DNA of 64,000 nucleotides from Chloroflexi bacterium bin20 (lineage in GTDB: Bacteria > Chloroflexota > Anaerolineae > Aggregatilineales > Phototrophicaceae): assembly GCA_002238485.1 (NCBI GenBank), contig MPMG01000007.1:62001-126000 (forward strand). The letters run 5' to 3'. The translations under genes and the position numbers were made by a program. The notes beneath the pieces were generated by a model. That model saw nothing but the letters and a program-made list of their open reading frames with translations, was not told the origin of the DNA and did no database searches. Positions 43,098-52,213 of this stretch are shown here, one piece after another (position 1 is the stretch's first letter; each line of letters starts with the position of its first letter).

Positions 43098-43170
43098 GGG
43101 CCGTTAGCTCAACTGGCAGAGCGCCTCGTTGACGTCGAGGAGGTTACAGGTTCGAGTCCTGTACAGCCCA
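43098..43170 (+). tRNA. tRNA-Val (GAC)
   Basis: Acceptor GGGCCGT / ACAGCCC with one C-A mismatch, D-arm GCTC / GAGC, anticodon CCTCG-TTGACGT-CGAGG giving GAC, and T-arm ACAGG-TTCGAGT-CCTGT. Its 3' half overlaps, antisense, the end of the btuD frame. Confidence 0.93.
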
Positions 43171-43962
43171 CAGTCTATAGGACCGTCCTCTGAGGCGGTC
43201 ATTTTTGTTGTGATTGGCTGCAAAGCTGAAGTTATCAATGCCAAAAGTCTCGCTCAGGCTGCCATCTCGCAGCACGGCTGCCGGCGAGCCAACTTTCATC
43301 CCGCTTTCGTTCATCAGCCACAATTCATCACAATAGCGCAGCGCCAGATCCAGCTCGTGCGTGCAAACGAGAACGGCCCGATCGGCATCCCGGGTCAGCC
43401 GCCGCAGCAGGCGCAACGTTTCCAGCCGGCGCGGATAATCCAGGAAGGCGGTCGGCTCGTCCAGCAGCATAAGCGGGCAATCTTGCGTCAATGCGCGTGC
43501 GATCATCAGCTTTTGCCGCTGCCCATCACTAAGCTGGGAGACGCGCTGCTCTGCCAGATCGGTCGCGCCCACCGCCTGCAATGCCCAGGCGACCTGCGCG
43601 TGGTCGGACTTGCTGAGCCTGCCCAGCCAGTCGCTGTGCGGGTATCTGCCCAATGCCACGAGCGCATAGCCATTGAGCAGACTGGCTTGAGGCGCAGCCG
43701 TCAACACGATGCACAGCCGCCGCGCCACATCGAGCGGCAACATGCGGGCTGCCTCTTCGCCATCTAGCAGCACTTGACCGGCCAGCGGCGCCTGCATACA
43801 AGCCAGCGTACGCAGCAATGTCGATTTGCCGACGCCATTCGCGCCCAATATGCCGACCAGGCTGCCTCGCCCCAACTGCAAGTCCAGGTCGCGGGCCAGC
43901 ACGATGTTGCCCCGCCGCCGCCGATAACCGATAGTCAGCGCTCGCGTTTCCAGCGCCATCAT
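43144..43962 (-). CDS. btuD: BtuD-like ABC ATPase
   Basis: A 272-residue ATP-binding subunit of a FecCD/BtuCD-type importer. Walker A is GILGANGVGKST, the signature motif is LSDGQRQKL (LSGGQ with Asp), Walker B is LMLLDEPTA and the H-loop is CTHELD. The ATG at 43962 overlaps the permease stop, and the frame further upstream is not the ATPase. The last 25 residues (from about AANHNKN to VQDSNL) are encoded by the antisense of the tRNA-Val terminator and tRNA 3' half. The native C terminus may therefore be shorter or was changed by a shift. It works with btuC and btuF under a cobalamin riboswitch. Confidence 0.9.
   Translation of the reverse strand: MMALETRALTIGYRRRRGNIVLARDLDLQLGRGSLVGILGANGVGKSTLLRTLACMQAPLAGQVLLDGEEAARMLPLDVARRLCIVLTAAPQASLLNGYALVALGRYPHSDWLGRLSKSDHAQVAWALQAVGATDLAEQRVSQLSDGQRQKLMIARALTQDCPLMLLDEPTAFLDYPRRLETLRLLRRLTRDADRAVLVCTHELDLALRYCDELWLMNESGMKVGSPAAVLRDGSLSETFGIDNFSFAANHNKNDRLRGRSYRLWAVQDSNL
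43181..43209 (+). terminator. Rho-independent terminator of tRNA-Val
   Basis: GACCG-T-CCTC with its complement AGG-CGGTC forms a stem followed by ATTTTTGTT. It lies 10 bases after the tRNA and inside the antisense btuD frame. Confidence 0.7.
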
Positions 43963-45047
43963 CAAGACAGCCCCCGCGCCTGTCGCAGCACGACCAGCAT
44001 AACCACCGGCGCGCCCATCAAGGCAGTCACCACATTCAGCGGCAGCACGATATTGCTGCCCGGAAGCTCGGCGATCAGCCCGGCCGCCAGCGCCACGCAA
44101 GCCCCCGCCAAAATCGTGCCCGGCAGCAGCAAACGATGGTCGGAGCTGCTCAGCAAGCCGCGACAAATGTGCGGCACGGCAATGCCGATGAAAGCGATGG
44201 GTCCGCAAAATGCCGTGACCGCGCTGACAAGCAGAGCTGTCGCCAGCACGATGCCCAGCCGTGTCTGCCGCATGGGCACGCCCAGACTGCGCGCATAATC
44301 CTCGCTCAGCAACAGCGCATTGAGCGGTTTGACTTGCGCCGCCGCCAGCAGCAAGCCCGCCACGACAATCAACGTCAGGATCGGCAGCTGTTGGCTGGTT
44401 ACGCCGCTGAACGAGCCGAAAGTCCAGTTGATGTAGGCCTGGATGCGCTCGGGCAAAGCGAAGTAGAGCAGCAGGCTGACCAACGCCGCTACCAGATAAC
44501 CGAACATCAGCCCCAGGATGAGCAGGGTAACGCCATTGGGGATGCGCGCCGCCACCAGCAAGACCAGCGTCATTGTCAATGCCGCGCCCAGCCCGGCCGC
44601 CGCCGTCAGCAGCAGATCGCCAGCCAGGTTCTGGCCAGCCAGCAGGATGCCACCAGCCGTGCCCGCTCCAAGCACCACCAGCGCCACACCCAGACTCGCG
44701 CCCGACGACACGCCCAGCACAAATGGCTCGGCCAGCGGATTGCGAAAATAGGTCTGCATCAGCAACCCGCTGACTCCCAGCGCCATGCCCGCCAGCATGG
44801 CTGTCAAGGTCTTGGGCAAGCGGAACTTGAGCACAATGTTGGTCCAGGCAGCGTTCTCCGCTTCTCCACCCAGCAGTGTTGCGATGATCTGCTCCAGCGG
44901 AATAGATGCCGAGCCCAGCGCCAGGCTCAACATCAGCAGCAGGCACATCAGCAGCGCCAGCGCGACCAGCAGCAATGGTTTTGCGCCGGCGTATTCGCGC
45001 CCCTGCCAGGCGCTTAGCACGATGGGCAAGCGTGGGGGGCGCAGCAT
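43962..45047 (-). CDS. btuC: BtuC/FecCD-family ABC permease
   Basis: A 361-residue permease with about ten membrane segments. RLPKTLTAMLAGMALGVSGLLMQ, NPLAEPFVLGVSSGASLGVA, AFCGPIAFIGIAVPHICR and DHRLLLPGTILAGACVALAAG are the family signatures. It forms the corrinoid pathway with BtuD and BtuF. It starts two bases after the binding-protein gene, so the three form one operon. Specificity for cobalamin is inferred from the riboswitch. Confidence 0.9.
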   Translation of the reverse strand: MLRPPRLPIVLSAWQGREYAGAKPLLLVALALLMCLLLMLSLALGSASIPLEQIIATLLGGEAENAAWTNIVLKFRLPKTLTAMLAGMALGVSGLLMQTYFRNPLAEPFVLGVSSGASLGVALVVLGAGTAGGILLAGQNLAGDLLLTAAAGLGAALTMTLVLLVAARIPNGVTLLILGLMFGYLVAALVSLLLYFALPERIQAYINWTFGSFSGVTSQQLPILTLIVVAGLLLAAAQVKPLNALLLSEDYARSLGVPMRQTRLGIVLATALLVSAVTAFCGPIAFIGIAVPHICRGLLSSSDHRLLLPGTILAGACVALAAGLIAELPGSNIVLPLNVVTALMGAPVVMLVVLRQARGLS

Positions 45048-45048
45048 A

Positions 45049-46242
45049 TCAAGCCTCGCTCAAGCGGCGATAAAAGGTGAACTCGTGGTCGGGCAACAGC
45101 TGCGGATGAAAGATCGCCAGCAAGTCCGCCAGCACCAGATGCGGGTTGATGATGCCCCATTCGTAATAATTGTTGCCGCCATTTGGATTCTCATCGCGGT
45201 TGTTGTTCCAGATCGCGCCCGACTGGAATGCTGCGAAGTCGGCAAAGCGACTGTCCAGCGCCAGCAAGTCATCGGCTGTGTCGACGCCGAAAGTTTCCAG
45301 CAACCAGATATCGGCGTCCAAGCCCTGTTCGTAGGCGGCCTCGAAGCTATACGGCTGGCTGGCGGTCGGGTCAGCGCTCGAAAGCATCAGGTCTGCGCCG
45401 GCCCCGCGTATCAGCTGCCCGACATAGGTATCTGTGCCCGGGCTATACCAGGCATCGGCATAAGACAGGTATGAATTGAGCAGCACGCGTGGCTGCCCTT
45501 CGTCGGGTATGTCAGCAGCCAACTCGCGCATCGACTCGTACTGATCGCGGATATCGGCATAAAGTTCGTTGGCGCGCGCTTCTTGATTATAAAAGAGCGC
45601 CGGCAGCTTCAGCCACTCTGCCCGTCCCAGCGGCGAGTTTTCCCGCCAGCTGGCATCAAGCGCCGTGAATATGCCGGCTTCCAGCAAAACCGGGTGCGCA
45701 TCGGCGTCGGGATTGTAACTATAGCTCAATACCAGGTCGGGCGTCAGCTCCAGCGCCAGCTCGATATTTACTTCCGCGCCGAAGCCAATCTCGGCGATCG
45801 CGCCAGATTCGATGCCCTCGAGCACTGCTGGGCTGCTGATGTAATAGCCGCCATCCACCGCCACCAGCTGGTCGACAAGCCCCAGCAAGGACAGCGCGGG
45901 CAGTTGCGTGGTGGAGAGCACGATCAACTTGCCGGCCGGGACTTCTAAGAACTGCGCGTTTTCGGCGAAGTTCTCAACAGGCGGGGCCGGCGCGCCACAC
46001 TGCACCAGCACATATTCGAAGGGCGGCGCGCCAGCAAAAGCATTCCCTACGCGCACAATTTTGTAATGACCATGATAGGAGACGGTCAAGTTGGTGGCAT
46101 CGACAACTTCGGCTTTATGCGGGAAGTAATCGACAGCGGCGTCGAAGTCAGTGATGCAACCTGCGGTCAGATTGCCGTCTTGCGCGGCAGTTGCAGCGGT
46201 CGTGATGAGCAGCAGGATGAACGCCAGCAGCGCGGTTTTCAT
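45049..46242 (-). CDS. btuF: BtuF-like corrinoid-binding protein
   Basis: A 397-residue exported helical-backbone binding protein (cluster A-II). A signal peptide (MKTALLAFILLLITTAATAA) and an N-terminal segment of about 75 residues (AVDYFPHKAEVVDATNL) precede the classic fold with TPDLVLSYSYN, RVLLNSYLSYADAWY and IWLLETFGVDT. It lies first in the operon under the cobalamin riboswitch. GGAGGG precedes the ATG. The presence of a riboswitch makes corrinoid import more likely than siderophore import. Confidence 0.88.
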   Translation of the reverse strand: MKTALLAFILLLITTAATAAQDGNLTAGCITDFDAAVDYFPHKAEVVDATNLTVSYHGHYKIVRVGNAFAGAPPFEYVLVQCGAPAPPVENFAENAQFLEVPAGKLIVLSTTQLPALSLLGLVDQLVAVDGGYYISSPAVLEGIESGAIAEIGFGAEVNIELALELTPDLVLSYSYNPDADAHPVLLEAGIFTALDASWRENSPLGRAEWLKLPALFYNQEARANELYADIRDQYESMRELAADIPDEGQPRVLLNSYLSYADAWYSPGTDTYVGQLIRGAGADLMLSSADPTASQPYSFEAAYEQGLDADIWLLETFGVDTADDLLALDSRFADFAAFQSGAIWNNNRDENPNGGNNYYEWGIINPHLVLADLLAIFHPQLLPDHEFTFYRRLSEA

Positions 46243-46361
46243 GTTGTCCCTCCATTGGACGAAGGAGGGCGCGCGCAGACAACAAAAACGCCCATGACTG
46301 TGGGCGGATTGAGTTTCTGTAGTCCATGCTCGTCTTCCTCTTCACGCGAAAGTCGACTGAG

Positions 46362-46482
46362 CTAAGTCTCGGTCTGGCATTCGGACTTCTGGCTATTTGC
46401 CAGTCACCGCTGCGCGACAGTGTCGGATTCTCACCGACTTCCCCAGTGCACGCCCGGATTATGGACGCGCCCGAGACCTAGA
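46362..46482 (-). promoter_or_regulatory. cobalamin (adenosylcobalamin-type) riboswitch
   Basis: On the minus strand, P1 arms CTAGGTCTCGG and CCGAGACTTAG enclose the B12-box-type AGTCCGAATGCCAGACC at the 3' side. The upstream GGGAAGTCGGTGAGAATCC and CAGCGGTGAC are the conserved core elements of the class. It lies 120 bases before btuF and should lower expression when the corrinoid is plentiful. Confidence 0.9.
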
Positions 46483-46498
46483 TTAGTAATACAGTACC

Positions 46499-46527
46499 AC
46501 TCTGGCACAGGCTGCGCGCGCTGTCAA
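46499..46527 (-). promoter_or_regulatory. promoter of the btuFCD operon
   Basis: A perfect TTGACA (46522-46527) and a weak CAGAGT (46499-46504) are 17 bases apart on the minus strand. The predicted start falls about 10 bases before the riboswitch. Confidence 0.5.
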
Positions 46528-46597
46528 CCGCAAACAGGCTTGGGAATGTCAATATTCCTGGATACAACTTTTCGTCATGCTTGACACAAGGTCAATT

Positions 46598-46636
46598 CAC
46601 CACAGAGACACAGAGCGCACAGAGAATCTCTGTGTC
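46598..46636 (-). repeat. dispersed repeat B
   Basis: CACCACAGAGACACAGAGCG leads to ACAGAGAATCTCTGTGTC, an expanded copy of the CTCTGTG-type sequence containing its own inverted AGAGA/TCTCT piece. Confidence 0.6.
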
Positions 46637-46690
46637 CCAAATCCACGCTAATCGCCCCGGGAGTGGCGACTTCCGTGTATATGGCGTTTC

Positions 46691-46766
46691 CCCATCCCCG
46701 ACCTGCCGACAGAATCCGCGTGTGCCGTTGCCTCCCCCTGACCTGTCGGGGGGACCGAGGGGGGTC
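46691..46766 (-). repeat. dispersed palindromic repeat A, with full extension
   Basis: Inverted copy: core 46731-46766 (GACCTGTCGGGGGGACC) plus the extension with CCGTTGCC and AATCCGCG at 46691-46730. It ends 15 bases before the Gfo/Idh/MocA gene's stop. Confidence 0.8.
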
Positions 46767-46780
46767 TTTATCCAATGAGA

Positions 46781-47770
46781 CTAGCTTTCGAATGGATAGC
46801 GCAAGCCCCATTGGGCGCGCATCCGATCCAGCGTCTGCATGATAGCCAAGGTCTCGTCCAGCGGCATGATATCGCTTTCGGTCTTGCCCGCGCGGATGCA
46901 CTCGCCCACTGCCGCCGCTTCGTAGTTGAAGCCATTGCCCACATTGGCGAAGCGAATTGTCTCCGGCTCTTTGCCGCTGGCTGCCACCGTCAGTTCGCTG
47001 GGCATCCACCAGTTGGGGATGGAGATGGCGCCGCCCGTGCCCATGATGCGCGCTTCGTGTGGCGTATTCAGGCGGATGGCGGTTGTGAGGGTTGCCATCT
47101 CATAGTCGCTGTATTTGAATACCGACACCGACAGTTCGTCAACGCCGGTCGAGCCGATGGTAACCTGGCTGCTGATGTCGCTGGGCTGTCTGCCATAGAC
47201 CATGGAAGCCAGCTGCACGCAATAGGAGCCGACATCCAGCAGCGCGCCGCCCGCCAGCGCTGGATTGTAGATGCGGCTTTCTGGGACGACTTGCCCGGTA
47301 CGATAGCCAAAGTCGACTTGCACCAACATGACATCGCCGATAGCTTTGTCTGCCAGCAGCTGCCGCAGCTTGACCATGCCGGGGAAGAAGCGCGTCCAAA
47401 AGGCGTCCATCAGGAAGCGGTCATTTTCGCGCGCGCAGTCGATCATGGTTTTGGCTTCGTCCGCGTTGACGGCGAAGGGTTTTTCGCAGAGCACATGCTT
47501 GCCGGCCTCCAGGCATAGCAAGGTGTTGGGCATGTGGTAGTTGTGTGGCGTGCCGATATAAACGACATCGACATCGGGGTCAGCCGCCAGCGCTTCATAG
47601 CTGCCATAGGCTTTGGTCGCGCCGCAACGTGCGCCAATTTCCTCCGCTTTTTCTTGTGAGCGCGAACCGACTGCATAAATCTCTGCATCGGGCAGAAAGC
47701 CCAAGCCGGTGGCGAACTTGCTCGAGATCGTGCCCAAGCCCATCAAGCCCCATCTGATTTTGTCGCTCAT
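46781..47770 (-). CDS. Gfo/Idh/MocA-family oxidoreductase
   Basis: A 329-residue NAD(P)-dependent sugar or inositol dehydrogenase-like enzyme. IRWGLMGLGTISSKFATGL is the Rossmann loop. CLEAGKHVLCEKPFAVN carries the EKP catalytic lysine motif and GALLDVGSYCVQ the substrate-domain motif. The substrate is unknown. Its ATG overlaps the aldo/keto reductase stop by four bases. The frame open further upstream encodes another protein. The pair suggests a redox interconversion of a sugar. Confidence 0.9.
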   Translation of the reverse strand: MSDKIRWGLMGLGTISSKFATGLGFLPDAEIYAVGSRSQEKAEEIGARCGATKAYGSYEALAADPDVDVVYIGTPHNYHMPNTLLCLEAGKHVLCEKPFAVNADEAKTMIDCARENDRFLMDAFWTRFFPGMVKLRQLLADKAIGDVMLVQVDFGYRTGQVVPESRIYNPALAGGALLDVGSYCVQLASMVYGRQPSDISSQVTIGSTGVDELSVSVFKYSDYEMATLTTAIRLNTPHEARIMGTGGAISIPNWWMPSELTVAASGKEPETIRFANVGNGFNYEAAAVGECIRAGKTESDIMPLDETLAIMQTLDRMRAQWGLRYPFES

Positions 47771-48744
47771 TGCGGTTTGTCCTCCGTTTTCATCTCCAGC
47801 CAGGCGATTTCGTCGGCGCTCAGCTGGATGTCTGCGGCTGCGGCGTTTTCGGGGATTTGCTCGGCTTCCCAATTGGCGACGATGGCATGGTAGCGCGCAT
47901 TGTTGCTCAAGACATAGGCAACGCCGATCTGCGCCGGGCTTGCGCCTTTGTCCGCCGCCAGCTCCAGGGCGCGGTCGAGGCGTTGGAAGTTGCTTTCGTA
48001 AGCATAAGCGCCGATCGGGTTGGTGTCCCAATAATCGCTGAACTCGGCGAGGTTTTCGCGCGTGAACTTGCCGGTCATGAATCCGCCAGCCAGGCTCGAC
48101 CAGGTGAAGAGCGAGATTTCGTTGTCGTTGTACCAGCGCCGGTCTGCTTCGCCCTGCACGCCACTGACGCTGATACAGCCAGCCCAGGGGGGCTCGATCA
48201 TCTCGGCGATGCTGAATTGCGGGCTGCTGACGCCAAAGGGTGTTTTGCCATTGTCTGCCGCATAGGCATTTGCCGCCGCCACACGATCCGCCAGCCAGTT
48301 CGAGCCGCCATAAACGCCGATGTATCCCTTGTCCTTGAATTCGTGCAGGACATCGACAATCTCGCCGACCGGCATATCACGGCTGTCGCGGTGCAGCAGG
48401 TAGAGCTCGACATAATCGGTCCCCAGCCGTTCCAGGGATTCTTCCAGGTCGCGGCGGATAAATTCTGGCGCGACGCGGTCGGGTTCGCCTTGATAGGGGT
48501 GCGCGCCTTTGGTGAGGATGACCACCTGGTCGCGGATGCCCCGCGCGTTGATCCAGGCGCCCAGCTCGCGTTCGCATACGCCGCCACCATAGCCATGCGC
48601 GGTATCGAAAGTATTGAATCCGTTTTCATAGCAAGCATCAAGCAGGCGGAAGTTGCTGTCGCGGGCATCGGCTGTAAGCATGACTGTGCCCTGCAGCAGG
48701 CGAGCCACCGGCTTGGCGACGCCGGGGATATTCGCATATTTCAT
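47767..48744 (-). CDS. aldo/keto reductase
   Basis: A 325-residue NADPH-dependent barrel enzyme. The catalytic tetrad is visible as D(T) and Y in FDTAHGYGGG, K in VVILTKGAHP and H in ELYLLHRDS. VSSPQFSIAEM and KGASPAQIGVAYVLSN follow the family. It interconverts aldehydes or ketoses and alcohols. It shares an operon with the following Gfo/Idh/MocA gene through a four-base overlap. Confidence 0.9.
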   Translation of the reverse strand: MKYANIPGVAKPVARLLQGTVMLTADARDSNFRLLDACYENGFNTFDTAHGYGGGVCERELGAWINARGIRDQVVILTKGAHPYQGEPDRVAPEFIRRDLEESLERLGTDYVELYLLHRDSRDMPVGEIVDVLHEFKDKGYIGVYGGSNWLADRVAAANAYAADNGKTPFGVSSPQFSIAEMIEPPWAGCISVSGVQGEADRRWYNDNEISLFTWSSLAGGFMTGKFTRENLAEFSDYWDTNPIGAYAYESNFQRLDRALELAADKGASPAQIGVAYVLSNNARYHAIVANWEAEQIPENAAAADIQLSADEIAWLEMKTEDKPQ

Positions 48745-48813
48745 GGAGCAGAATCCTTTCATTAGAGGCGTATTGCGCTAGTTTTACCACAGTTGCGAGC
48801 GCCTGGGGGAGGC

Positions 48814-48880
48814 GCCCCCCTCGGCCCCCTCGAAAAGTCGGGGAAAACAAGATACGCGCGATGATTCTATCGACAGGTGC
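48814..48880 (+). repeat. dispersed palindromic repeat A copy
   Basis: The core (CCCCCCTCGGCCCCC then TCGAAAAGTCGGGG) is followed by a diverged extension with ATACGCGCGATGATTCTAT. It lies in the gap between ftsK and the aldo/keto reductase gene. Confidence 0.7.
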
Positions 48881-48894
48881 GGCTGGGGGCAGCC

Positions 48895-51800
48895 TCAGGC
48901 CAGCGGCAGCACATCACGCGGCTTGGAACTGCCTTCTTTGGCAGGACCGACCACGCCACGCTCTTCCATCATGTCCATCAGGCGCGCCGCCCGCCCATAG
49001 CCGATGCGCATTTTGCGCTGCAGCAGCGATATCGACGCCCTGTCCAGCCGGCGCACCATCTCCACCGCGGTCGGATAGAGCTCGTCATCCCCGTCGCTGG
49101 CTTGATGTTTGGCATCGGGCTTGGGCATCTCCCAGAATGCCGCTTGTTCGCCTTCGATGCCTGTGCTTGCGGCTGGCGGGTGCGCAGACGTGGATTCGAG
49201 CGAGCGTTGGGGCGGCGGGATGGGATCAACGGCCTCGATGCCAGCACCGCGCATGCGCCAGAATTTGCCGATGCGCTGTTTCTCGTCTTCAGAAACGAAG
49301 ACGCCTTGCATACGTCTTGGCGCGGGGGCATCGCCCGACAAATAAAGCATATCGCCCTTGCCCAGCAGACGTTCTGCGCCCGGCGTGCCGAGGATGACGC
49401 GGCTGTCGACCCCGCTGGCGACCGAAAAAGCGATGCGCGCGGGACAATTCGCCTTGATTACGCCTGTGACCACATCGACCGATGGGCGCTGGGTAGCCAG
49501 GATCATGTGGATGCCTGTCGCGCGAGCCACCGCCACGATGCGCCGAACAATCAGCTCGATTTCTTTCGGAGCCAACATCATCAAGTCCGCCAATTCGTCG
49601 ATGATGACAACGATATAGGACATGGGCGGCAGGTCGGGGTCGAGAGTCTTGTTGTAGTCGATGATGTTGAGCATGCCAGCCTGGTAGAGCGTCTGATAGC
49701 GCTTTTCCATCTCGGCAGTGACCCAGCGCAAAACGCCGATCGCGCGTTCCAGCTCGACCACCACTGGCGCAACCAGGTGCGGCAAGCCATTGTAGCTGGT
49801 CAGCTCGACGCGCTTGGGGTCGATCATGATGAACTTGACCGTTTCTGGCGAGTTGCGCAGCAAGATGCTGTTGATGATGGCGTTGATACAGACTGACTTG
49901 CCGGCCCCGGTTGCCCCGGCGATGAGCAAATGCGGCATCTGCGCCAGGTCGGCGGCGACAGGACTGCCATCCACCGTCATGCCCAAGGCGATCGCCAGCG
50001 GCGATTCCAGCTTGCGATAACTTTCCGATTCCAGCACATCGCGCAGGCTGACTCGCGCCGAGAGCGGATTGGGCACTTCAATGCCGACATAGCCTTTGCC
50101 GGGCACGGGCGCTTCCATGCGAATGGACTTTGCGCCCAGCGCCAACTGCAAATCCTTGTCCAATTTGGCGATATCGCCCACTTTGACGCGGCTGCGTTTG
50201 CCCGTGCTGGCAGTTTGCTGCAGCGGTTCGACGCCATATTGCGTGATGACCGGCCCGCTGTTGATCTCGATGACATTGCCTGGCGCGCCGAAAGCTGCCA
50301 GCGTATCTTCAATGATCTGGGCTTGCTGCATCAGCGGTTCCTGCTCCAGGTCGCTGGCGCTGGTGCTGTCGAGCAAGTCTTGATAATCCGGCAGCTCCCA
50401 TTTGGGACGGGTTTGGGCTGGGGCAGCAGGGACGGACCTCGGCTGTGGCGGAGGCGATTCGACGGGCGCTGGCGTCGGTGACAGAATCCTGGGCGGCGCA
50501 GGCTTTGGGCCGGGCGGGGCGCTCTGTGGGCGGCTGATTGGCGCAGTTCTCGCTGGCGGGGCGGGCAAATCATCGCCCAGATTCAGAAATCGTTCCAATG
50601 CGTCGCTTCGCTGTGTCGGGCGCGCAGCCGGTTGCGCCTGACGTGGCATTGGCGGCGCTGCATAGGGACTTTCGATAGGCGATCTGTACCGGACAGGCGA
50701 TTCTGGGGCCACGGCGCTTTGCAAGTCCGCTTGCGGAGCGGCTGGTTGGCGGCGACTGAACAAGGACCGCAAACGAGCGGGTATCGGCATCCAGTCGCTG
50801 CGTGGCACTGGCAAGGCTGGCGCTGCTCGCGCGGTACTGCCCAGGCGCGGCGCATCCGGCTTGCGAATATGCAGCGGTGGCTGGATATCTGCCTGGGTCA
50901 TCGGCTGCTGTGCTTGCATGTGGACAGCGCGTCGAGCAGCCGCATATTGCCCCAGTTTGGTGCGCGCGCCACGCCACAAGCTGATGCCGGCCAGCACCAA
51001 TTCGGTCGTGCTGGATCGGGTAATCAACATCGCGCCGACAGTCAGCAGCATGCCCACAGCCACCAGCCCGCCCAGCTCAGTCAGGGTGTTGACGAGCGCG
51101 CTATACAGCCAGCCGCCGATGACTCCGCCGCCGCGCGCATGCTGATACGATTCTTGCACCAGCGCTTCCATGCAGGCGGACGAAGTCGTATTGACGCAAG
51201 CGGGAGTGGTCGGCATGATGGCTGTATAGCCTAGGCTGTCCAGGTATTGCAGCAGGGCCAGCGCCCCCAGAAATGCCAACGCAGCCCCAGCCATGCGCAG
51301 CGGATCGATGATCGGCGGCTCGTCTCCGAAGTGGCGAACGATCAACCACAGGCCGATGGCGAACATGGCGACAGGCAATGCTACCGCGCCCCAGCCCAGC
51401 AGCTGCCCGATCAACTGATGAAGCGCGCCGATAGCTGCCTGTTCTGCGGAGAGCGCGCTGATGGTGAAGAGGATCGCCCCGAAGACCAGCGCCACACCGA
51501 CCAGGTCGAGCTTGCGGTCGAGGTCGAGCCAGCCGCTGGGGGCGATCTTTGGGGCGCGGCTCGGTCGCTCGGATTGGCGCTGCTGGCGTGGCGGCTGTCG
51601 CTGAGACTTGGTTTCGGAACTAGCGCCTCTGCCGAAGCGGGAGCGCAAACCGCCAACCCCCCTGCCAACTGTTGCAAAAGGCGTTGTCCGCTTGGATTGC
51701 GCGGACTTTTTGCTGCGCTCGGTTTCTTTCTGGCTGCGGCCAAAACGAGCGCGCAGCTTGCTAAATCGTCCGGTCTCACGTTGAGCGTGGACGGGTGCTG

Positions 51801-52107
51801 CTGGCTCTTCACGGCTGCTGGATGGACCTTCTTCCCTGGCCTTGTGCTTGCCAGCCAGTCGGGCGCGGCGTTCTTGGTCGCTGGCTATGGAAGGCGACGG
51901 ATTGCGCGCTTTCTTGGCAGCTTTTTTAGAGCGCCGCTTGGCATTCGGCTGGCGCGCAGCAGCATAATCTTCTGGCGGTTGCTCGAATTCCTGCGGCTGA
52001 CGCGATCCACTGCCGCCCAATACCCGCGAACGTCCGCCAAGCGACTCGGGGTCGAAGAAGTCATCGTCCTCAATGTATTCTGGCTCATCATCGCGCCGAT
52101 AGGCCAT
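48895..52107 (-). CDS. ftsK: FtsK/SpoIIIE DNA translocase
   Basis: A 1070-residue translocase that moves chromosomes at the division septum. A basic, low-complexity N terminus (1-185) precedes four membrane segments (about 190-370). A Pro/Ala-rich linker (about 400-585) leads to the motor. Walker A is IAGATGAGKSV near residue 731 and Walker B is IIDELADLMM. TYQ-like ILATQRPSVDVVTGVIKAN follows, and the gamma winged-helix domain ends the protein (AVEMVRRLDRASISLLQRKMRI). It stands alone; no XerCD or dif-type sequence was recognised nearby. The ATG at 52107 starts directly before the low-complexity region. Confidence 0.93.
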   Translation of the reverse strand: MAYRRDDEPEYIEDDDFFDPESLGGRSRVLGGSGSRQPQEFEQPPEDYAAARQPNAKRRSKKAAKKARNPSPSIASDQERRARLAGKHKAREEGPSSSREEPAAPVHAQRETGRFSKLRARFGRSQKETERSKKSAQSKRTTPFATVGRGVGGLRSRFGRGASSETKSQRQPPRQQRQSERPSRAPKIAPSGWLDLDRKLDLVGVALVFGAILFTISALSAEQAAIGALHQLIGQLLGWGAVALPVAMFAIGLWLIVRHFGDEPPIIDPLRMAGAALAFLGALALLQYLDSLGYTAIMPTTPACVNTTSSACMEALVQESYQHARGGGVIGGWLYSALVNTLTELGGLVAVGMLLTVGAMLITRSSTTELVLAGISLWRGARTKLGQYAAARRAVHMQAQQPMTQADIQPPLHIRKPDAPRLGSTARAAPALPVPRSDWMPIPARLRSLFSRRQPAAPQADLQSAVAPESPVRYRSPIESPYAAPPMPRQAQPAARPTQRSDALERFLNLGDDLPAPPARTAPISRPQSAPPGPKPAPPRILSPTPAPVESPPPQPRSVPAAPAQTRPKWELPDYQDLLDSTSASDLEQEPLMQQAQIIEDTLAAFGAPGNVIEINSGPVITQYGVEPLQQTASTGKRSRVKVGDIAKLDKDLQLALGAKSIRMEAPVPGKGYVGIEVPNPLSARVSLRDVLESESYRKLESPLAIALGMTVDGSPVAADLAQMPHLLIAGATGAGKSVCINAIINSILLRNSPETVKFIMIDPKRVELTSYNGLPHLVAPVVVELERAIGVLRWVTAEMEKRYQTLYQAGMLNIIDYNKTLDPDLPPMSYIVVIIDELADLMMLAPKEIELIVRRIVAVARATGIHMILATQRPSVDVVTGVIKANCPARIAFSVASGVDSRVILGTPGAERLLGKGDMLYLSGDAPAPRRMQGVFVSEDEKQRIGKFWRMRGAGIEAVDPIPPPQRSLESTSAHPPAASTGIEGEQAAFWEMPKPDAKHQASDGDDELYPTAVEMVRRLDRASISLLQRKMRIGYGRAARLMDMMEERGVVGPAKEGSSKPRDVLPLA

Positions 52108-52213
52108 ACGCGCAACCTGTTGGCTGTGTGTGCAGGCTGTCTACAGGATAACACAACCTGCCGAATCGGGCGATATCAACTAGAACATATTTGCGCTATG
52201 GAGTTGTTGATGC

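Noticed and set aside
43963..44946. Extension of the btuD frame upstream into btuC DNA (600 codons in total)
   Set aside because: Residues before the MMALET start are low-complexity and overlap the permease gene. The ATPase starts normally at 43962.
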